Positions 5,887 through 6,839 of a stretch of 6,839 nucleotides of DNA are shown here, piece by piece. The stretch lies in contig VBHW01000123.1 of assembly GCA_005881055.1 (NCBI GenBank), forward strand, positions 1-6,839. The letters are read 5' to 3'. Below the pieces are notes generated by a model. It ran no database searches, was not told the DNA's origin, and saw only the letters and a program-made list of their open reading frames with translations. The stretch is from Chloroflexota bacterium (lineage in GTDB: Bacteria; Chloroflexota; Limnocylindria; Limnocylindrales; CSP1-4). Position 1 is the first letter of the stretch, and every line of letters begins with the position of its first letter. The translations under genes and the position numbers were made by a program.

Positions 5887-6717
5887 TCAGACGAGCATGC
5901 CGGCGCCGAAGTACAGCCCGGCCGCGAGGATCGTGCCGGCCGCGATCGACCCGACGTCGATGTACAGGAGGCCGGTCGCGGACTCCATCGATCGGCTGCG
6001 CGCCGTCTGGATGGCTGCCCACGACACCGCCAGCGGGAACACGAGCCCGACGAGGAGGCGGAGCCAGACGAAGAGCGCCCACGGCCCCGTGAGCGCGGAG
6101 AACGGCCCACCGCCGCCCGTGCCAGCCGCGACCCACACGCCGAACAGGAGGAGCTGGAGGCCGACGATGCCGAACAGGAGCCGGCTGAAGAGGATGAGCG
6201 GCGCCTCCGGGAGCCGGGGCGTGACGAGGTACCAGTGCCCGAGGATCATCGAGGCGAAGACGCCTCCGGTCGCCAGCGCGAGGACGACGAGCTGGATCGC
6301 GAGCGGTGCGGCGCCGATCGGCCCGGCTCCCCAGCCGAGCGCACCGGCGAGGAGGGCCGCGCCTCCGGTCACGCTGCCGGCGATCGCGAGCGCTGGCGCG
6401 CCGCGGCCCCACGCCAGCGCCAGGGCGTACACGAGTCCGATCCCGGCCGTCGCGAGGAGGGCGATCCGGCGGGGTACGTCCCAGGAGGGATCGGCGTGGA
6501 CGGTCGACCCGGCGATCGCGGCCGGCAGTGCGAGATCGGAGAGGTAGGCGAGGACGGCGAAGGCGGCCGCACACAGGGCCGTGAATGCGAGATAGCCGCG
6601 GGTTGCGGACGTCCTCAGCCGCCCGAGGGCGACGGCTCCGAACCCACCCACCGCGAGGCTGGCCAGCACCGTCCAGTTGATGTACGCGAGGTTCTCGGCG
6701 ATCCGTTCGGCGGGCAC
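5887..6717 (-). CDS. Polytopic membrane protein of unknown family, about eight helices
   Basis: From the GTG at 6717 this is a 276-residue, strongly hydrophobic protein. Likely membrane segments lie at about 12-32, 42-62, 83-103, 107-130, 138-160, 177-198, 213-236 and 250-273. The longest soluble piece is about 63-82 (includes TVHADPSWDVPRR). A conserved-looking GHWYLVTPRLPEAPL stretch (160-174) follows the fifth helix. Its His and Tyr could bind a cofactor, but that is a guess, and I cannot assign the protein to a characterised family. The frame opens further upstream to another GTG at 6750. I prefer 6717 because a -10-like TACACT ends six bases before it and the added 11 residues look like non-coding sequence. 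No Shine-Dalgarno is visible, which fits a leaderless message. It ends 65 bases before the methyltransferase start and may or may not share its transcript. Confidence 0.8.
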   Translation of the reverse strand: MPAERIAENLAYINWTVLASLAVGGFGAVALGRLRTSATRGYLAFTALCAAAFAVLAYLSDLALPAAIAGSTVHADPSWDVPRRIALLATAGIGLVYALALAWGRGAPALAIAGSVTGGAALLAGALGWGAGPIGAAPLAIQLVVLALATGGVFASMILGHWYLVTPRLPEAPLILFSRLLFGIVGLQLLLFGVWVAAGTGGGGPFSALTGPWALFVWLRLLVGLVFPLAVSWAAIQTARSRSMESATGLLYIDVGSIAAGTILAAGLYFGAGMLV

Positions 6718-6723
6718 GGCCGG

Positions 6724-6729
6724 AGTGTA
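6724..6729 (-). promoter_or_regulatory. Possible -10 element of the membrane-protein gene (leaderless start)
   Basis: TACACT on the minus strand resembles a bacterial -10 box and ends six bases before GTG 6717, so transcription would begin at or next to the start codon. No recognisable -35 lies 16-18 bases upstream. Confidence 0.35.
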
Positions 6730-6766
6730 GCCGCGGTGCGCGGCCGGCACCGCTGGGCGACACCGG

Positions 6767-6796
6767 GCCCCGGGAGCGCGGACCCTCGACCGGGGC
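6767..6796. repeat. Inverted repeat in the divergent promoter region
   Basis: GCCCCGG (6767-6773) and CCGGGGC (6790-6796) are perfect inverted copies 16 bases apart, between the two divergent genes and just before a -10-like TAGGAT (6797-6802) for the right-hand gene. It could be an operator for a shared regulator, but in DNA this GC-rich it may be chance. Confidence 0.3.
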
Positions 6797-6802
6797 TAGG
6801 AT
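6797..6802 (+). promoter_or_regulatory. Possible -10 element of the right-edge divergent gene
   Basis: TAGGAT lies 20 bases before the ATG at 6822 and upstream of its Shine-Dalgarno. No convincing -35 is visible. Confidence 0.3.
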
Positions 6803-6821
6803 TCCGCCGCTGGAGGTGGTC

Positions 6822-6839
6822 ATGGCACTCGATCGCGAC
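6822..6839 (+). CDS. Start of a divergent gene, cut by the window end
   Basis: ATG at 6822 is preceded by GGAGG (6812-6816) with five-base spacing, a textbook ribosome binding site. Only six codons are visible (MALDRD), which is too little to identify a product. The gene is transcribed away from the membrane-protein gene, so the 104 bases between them hold both promoters. Confidence 0.65.

Noticed and set aside
3710..6547. Plus-strand open frame of 945 codons
   Set aside because: It lies antisense to four recognisable genes whose motifs read on the minus strand. It has no domain and its composition drifts at gene borders, as expected of a shadow frame.
5822..6823. Upstream extension of the O-methyltransferase to a 549-residue protein
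   Set aside because: The extra sequence is an out-of-frame shadow of the membrane gene. GGAGG five bases before 5821 and family length set the start.

Overview
The window is very GC-rich DNA, well above 65% GC by eye. It has tightly packed genes, GTG as well as ATG starts, and long spurious open frames opposite the real genes. DUF4032, a MoaD-MoaE fusion and an M55 peptidase together point to a high-GC Chloroflexota lineage (Limnocylindria/Ellin6529-like) or an actinobacterium. The sequence alone does not settle which, and no ribosomal marker is present.

Layout: the left edge (1-47, + strand) is the 3' part of a tRNA gene with encoded CCA. The visible anticodon loop reads UAU, which would be an isoleucine tRNA for AUA codons. 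Seven genes then lie on the minus strand. Read in their own direction from the right they are: an eight-helix membrane protein of unknown family (6717-5887); a class I SAM-dependent O-methyltransferase (5821-5174); a fused molybdopterin synthase MoaD-MoaE (5170-4394); an M55 zinc D-aminopeptidase (4393-3512); a protein related to the alpha subunit of lysine 5,6-aminomutase (3515-1944); a DUF4032 protein with a kinase-like domain (1907-603); and a glyoxalase-fold (VOC) gene split by a frameshift with an apparent small deletion (537-87). At the far right edge the first codons of a divergent plus-strand gene (6822 onward) follow a good ribosome binding site.

The methyltransferase, MoaX, M55 and aminomutase-like genes are separated by 3, 0 and -4 bases, so they are almost certainly one translationally coupled operon. 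The DUF4032 gene, 36 bases on, probably belongs to it. The membrane gene and the VOC gene sit at 65-base spacers and may have their own signals. No published pathway known to me joins these functions.

The most interesting pair is the D-aminopeptidase overlapping the aminomutase-alpha-like gene, which suggests metabolism of D-amino acids or diamino acids. The aminomutase-like protein keeps the family's overall length and several framework motifs. When aligned by eye to the clostridial enzyme, however, it appears to have lost most of the residues that bind PLP and substrate, and no B12-binding beta subunit is nearby. It may be a diverged enzyme or a pseudoenzyme. There is no gene-free stretch longer than 300 bases, and no transposon or CRISPR array was seen.
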